This document shows, piece by piece, positions 22,939 to 24,806 of a DNA stretch of 24,806 bases. How positions within the stretch are numbered: the first letter of the stretch is position 1; each line of letters starts with the position of its first letter. The DNA comes from SIG575 sp045534165 (GTDB lineage: Bacteria > Bacillota > Clostridia > Oscillospirales > Acutalibacteraceae). The DNA lies in NCBI GenBank assembly GCA_045534165.1, contig JAZSJD010000010.1, positions 1 through 24,806 of the forward strand, read 5' to 3'. The notes beneath the pieces are model-generated. The model searched no databases. It was not told the origin of the DNA and worked only from the letters and a program-made list of their open reading frames with translations. The position numbers and the translations under genes are program-made.

Positions 22939-23121
22939 ATGAAAGCAACTGAAATAGTTCGCAGAATAGACGACCTTGGCAGGGTTGTTATTCCCAAGGG
23001 AATCAGGAGAACAATGAGAATCAGTGAGGGTGACCATTTGCTGACAACATTGACAGTTTTCGACAGGTTTTGCATTGTGATACATAGTGTGGCAAATAGG
23101 TATAAAGAAACAGCGAGATGA
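22939..23121 (+). pseudogene. Internally deleted spoVT paralogue
   Basis: A 60-residue frame. The N-terminus (MKATEIVRRIDDLGRVVIPK, RRTMRISEGD) is a SpoVT/AbrB domain with two changes from the intact copy (Glu5, Gly for Glu at 21). After GDHL the sequence jumps to LTVFDRFCIVIHSVANRYKE, which aligns loosely with residues about 68-90 of the intact protein (PVLIFDRDHVISCAGIPRKE). About 30 residues linking AbrB to GAF appear deleted and the rest of the GAF domain is lost. The ribosome site is a weak GAAGAG. It may be a relic or a small DNA-binding protein; copy B of the direct repeat sits just upstream. Confidence 0.65.
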
Positions 23122-23140
23122 AATTCACCTCGCTGTATTT
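23111..23140. terminator. Short hairpin between convergent genes
   Basis: CAGCGAG (23111-23117) pairs with CTCGCTG (23128-23134), followed by TATTTATT. It is a weaker terminator candidate shared by the spoVT relic and the PHP gene ending at 23142. Confidence 0.55.
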
Positions 23141-23141
23141 A

Positions 23142-23978
23142 TTAAGGTTTCATGACTTTTGCGAATTCATATGGTATGCTCAAATTGTCTTTTCCAAAAC
23201 CGAGTTTGATATCTGGTTTGTTGGATCCGTGAAAATCGCTGCCTCCACTTTGCTTCAAGCCAAAATGGGTTGCTATTGCTATTGATTTGTTTGTTAAATC
23301 GTCATCGTATAACGAATAGAAGCATTCCATTCCATCAAGCCCGTGTTCTTTTGCTAAAGGTATAAAATCTATTAATTCTTTTTCCGAGAGATTTAAAAAC
23401 GGATGTGCTAAAATTGGAACAGCACCGATAGATTTGATAAATTTAATTATTTCAAAAGCAGTAATCCTTTTAGGCTCAATATAATGACCTGCATTTTTTG
23501 ATAGCACTGTTTCAAAAGCGTTTTTTATAGATTCGGTATATCCTTTTGCAGTCAATTCGGCAGCAATATGTGCGCGATTAATTTTTCCGTTTGGTGATTT
23601 GCTCTTTAAATCCGAATAGTTAATATGATAGCCTGCATTATTTAAAGACTTTACCAATGCGATATTGCTTTCCTCTTTTCGTTTATTTGCATCTGCCATT
23701 AAATCGCAAACCGTACTTAACATTTTTTCGGGAATATACAGTCCTAAAAGATGCAATTCTGTTCCGTTATAATCAACAGAAAATTCAGCTCCGGCAATTG
23801 CTTCTATATTTTTATCTCTTGCTGCAGATAAAAATTCGGGAATTCCATCAACAGTATTGTGGTCACAGAGTGCAACGGCAGATAAGCCTATTTCAATTGC
23901 TTTTTCAACGATTTCAGCAGGCGTGAAAGTCCCATCTGAAAATATAGAATGTGTGTGTAAATCACATTTTTTGGTCAT
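23142..23978 (-). CDS. PHP-domain metal-dependent phosphoesterase
   Basis: A 278-residue PHP (polymerase and histidinol phosphatase) protein close to the TrpH/YciV type, whose characterised members hydrolyse 3',5'-bisphosphonucleotides or act as 5' exonucleases on short RNA. Metal ligands visible: H8 and H10 in DLHTHSIFSDG, the CDHNTVDG motif near 38-45, Glu in AGAEFSVDY, His in PILAHPF (about 196) and D-x-H in GGSDFHGSN near 250. Length and motif order match the family. AAAGGTGG precedes the ATG at 23978. It is monocistronic and divergent from spoVT. Its exact substrate cannot be told from sequence. Confidence 0.88.
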   Translation of the reverse strand: MTKKCDLHTHSIFSDGTFTPAEIVEKAIEIGLSAVALCDHNTVDGIPEFLSAARDKNIEAIAGAEFSVDYNGTELHLLGLYIPEKMLSTVCDLMADANKRKEESNIALVKSLNNAGYHINYSDLKSKSPNGKINRAHIAAELTAKGYTESIKNAFETVLSKNAGHYIEPKRITAFEIIKFIKSIGAVPILAHPFLNLSEKELIDFIPLAKEHGLDGMECFYSLYDDDLTNKSIAIATHFGLKQSGGSDFHGSNKPDIKLGFGKDNLSIPYEFAKVMKP

Positions 23979-23998
23979 ATAATCACCACCTTTAATTT

Positions 23999-24027
23999 AT
24001 TATAACACATTTAATTTTAAAAGTAAA
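23999..24027 (-). promoter_or_regulatory. Extended -10 promoter of the PHP gene
   Basis: On the minus strand TTTACT (24022-24027), 17 bp, TATAAT (23999-24004) preceded by TGT. It has the same layout as the promoter at 15060-15088, which is also divergent from a spoVT copy. Confidence 0.78.
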
Positions 24028-24098
24028 TTCTCACAGTATAAATTCCCTTTAATCACAAATAATAGTATCACGATTTGAATTTAAAGGAGAATTTATAT

Positions 24099-24638
24099 AT
24101 GAAAGCAACTGGAATTGTCCGTAGAATAGACGACCTTGGCAGGGTTGTTATTCCCAAGGAAATCAGAAGAACAATGAGAATCCGTGAAGGTGACCCGTTG
24201 GAAATTTTTACTGCAAGTGACGGTGAAGTTATTTTTAAAAAATATTCACCTATCGGTGAGGTTTCAAACACAGCAAAGCAGTATGCAGAAGTTCTGAACA
24301 GAAGCACAGATTTGCCTGTGTTGATTTTTGACAGAGACCATGTTATTTCCTGTGCAGGTATTCCGAGAAAAGAAGTTATCGACAGAAGAGTAAGCCCTGA
24401 ACTTGAAGATATTATGGAAAACAGAGCAAGCTACACTCAGAAAGATTCTGCTCATTCTCTTTTTCCTGCTGAGGGGATTGACCGTTCAGCATCAATTGCT
24501 TTTCCCATTATAGGAAGCGGGGATGTGCTTGGTGCAGTTGTTCTTCTTTCTTCAGATGACGGAAAGAAAATTACTGAAACTGAAATCAAGCTCATTCAGG
24601 TCGCCGCATCTTTTTTAGGAAAACAGATGGAAGAATAA
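24099..24638 (+). CDS. spoVT: Stage V sporulation protein T
   Basis: A 179-residue transcription factor that in Bacillus adjusts sigma-G-dependent forespore genes late in sporulation. The N-terminal AbrB-type domain (1-50, MKATGIVRRIDDLGRVVIPK, RRTMRIREGDPLEIF) is nearly identical to B. subtilis SpoVT as I remember it. A GAF-like domain follows (about 56-179, VLIFDRDHVISCAG, GDVLGAVVLLSSDD, SFLGKQMEE), and length matches the 178-residue reference. The start is ATG 24099 with AAAGGAGA 8 bp upstream; an earlier in-frame TTG at 24075 precedes the ribosome site and is rejected. It is the only intact copy of three in the window and is followed by a strong palindrome. Confidence 0.95.
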   Translation: MKATGIVRRIDDLGRVVIPKEIRRTMRIREGDPLEIFTASDGEVIFKKYSPIGEVSNTAKQYAEVLNRSTDLPVLIFDRDHVISCAGIPRKEVIDRRVSPELEDIMENRASYTQKDSAHSLFPAEGIDRSASIAFPIIGSGDVLGAVVLLSSDDGKKITETEIKLIQVAASFLGKQMEE

Positions 24639-24640
24639 AA

Positions 24641-24672
24641 AACACCGTAGAGTAATGTTACTCTACGGTGTT
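24641..24672. terminator. Perfect 15-bp palindrome, probable spoVT terminator
   Basis: AACACCGTAGAGTAA (24641-24655) pairs with TTACTCTACGGTGTT (24658-24672) around only two bases, so the real loop must open slightly. The upstream flank is A-rich; the downstream T-run is short, so termination may be modest or bidirectional. Confidence 0.65.
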
Positions 24673-24673
24673 A

Positions 24674-24706
24674 CAGCTTGTCGAAAAAGTAGTTTTCGAC
24701 AAGCTG
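24674..24706. repeat. Second perfect palindrome, 14-bp arms
   Basis: CAGCTTGTCGAAAA (24674-24687) pairs with TTTTCGACAAGCTG (24693-24706) around AGTAG. It sits 1 bp after the spoVT palindrome. No T-run follows on the + strand, so it is not a simple terminator; it may be an end of a repeated intergenic element extending toward 24783. Confidence 0.7.
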
Positions 24707-24783
24707 GGAGACTGCCGAGAAATCTGCAGAATGACATTTTTGAACCCCGAAGATGTACAATGGTACCTCGAGAGGGTGAAAAA

Positions 24784-24806
24784 ATGGCAAATATATGCAA
24801 AAAGTG
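24784..24806 (+). CDS. Possible start of a gene cut by the window end
   Basis: ATG 24784 is preceded by GAGAGGGTG at a good distance and opens MANICKK before the window ends. Too little remains to name it. An alternative frame from ATG 24731 (MTFLNPEDVQWYLERVKKWQ) is also open to the end but lacks a clear ribosome site. Confidence 0.3.

Noticed and set aside
1..24806. CRISPR arrays, tRNA or rRNA genes
   Set aside because: No regularly spaced repeat-spacer pattern, cloverleaf with CCA end, or rRNA signature was seen on either strand.

Overview
The window suggests a low-GC, endospore-lineage Clostridia bacterium, most likely of the gut Oscillospirales/Ruminococcaceae type. Evidence for this is a near-canonical SpoVT, a CD1247-type acidic zinc-ribbon protein, strong AAGGAG ribosome sites, consensus vegetative promoters and an AT-rich codon bias. 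Bases 1-28 match the BGI/MGI sequencing adapter as I remember it, so the left edge is probably a raw contig end from a metagenome or draft assembly and not chromosome.

Layout. (1) 29-1586: the end of homoserine dehydrogenase and aspartate kinase, the latter with an internal start for a regulatory beta subunit. (2) 1681-3521: elongation factor P, an intergenic element with inverted repeats, an acidic CD1247-like protein and a small two-helix membrane protein. (3) 3564-8120: surface-polysaccharide genes. A CapE-like UDP-GlcNAc dehydratase/epimerase stands alone on the minus strand. Divergent from it is a three-gene unit of membrane-bound UDP-sugar 4,6-dehydratase, initiating sugar-phosphate transferase and NAD-dependent reductase, which should make and load the first sugar of a lipid-linked glycan. 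(4) 8221-11887: a GH78 alpha-L-rhamnosidase, a remnant of a DUF47 phosphate-transport accessory gene, and a convergent ADP-ribosylglycohydrolase. (5) 12067-15027, minus strand: a two-gene unit of an exported copper-amine-oxidase-stalk protein and a membrane-anchored partner of unknown function.

(6) 15161-17897: a truncated SpoVT copy, a KtrB/KtrA-type potassium uptake operon and a hypothetical gene. (7) 18046-22923: a phosphate module of Na+/Pi cotransporter with PhoU domain, PhoP-like regulator and PhoR-like kinase. It looks richer in GC than its surroundings, is preceded by period-11 TTTACA repeats resembling a PhoP box, and is bracketed by a 54-bp perfect direct repeat. A 205-bp element with 26-bp terminal inverted repeats sits at the phoP-phoR junction. 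(8) 22939-24638: a second degenerate SpoVT copy, a PHP-domain phosphoesterase and the intact spoVT. (9) 24639-24806: two perfect palindromes and the possible start of another gene.

Most genes are ordinary housekeeping or surface functions. The unusual content is in the non-coding structure: two MITE-like elements, the repeat-bracketed pho cassette, the spoVT copy series and the adapter at the contig edge. I did not find a clearly new defence or mobile system.
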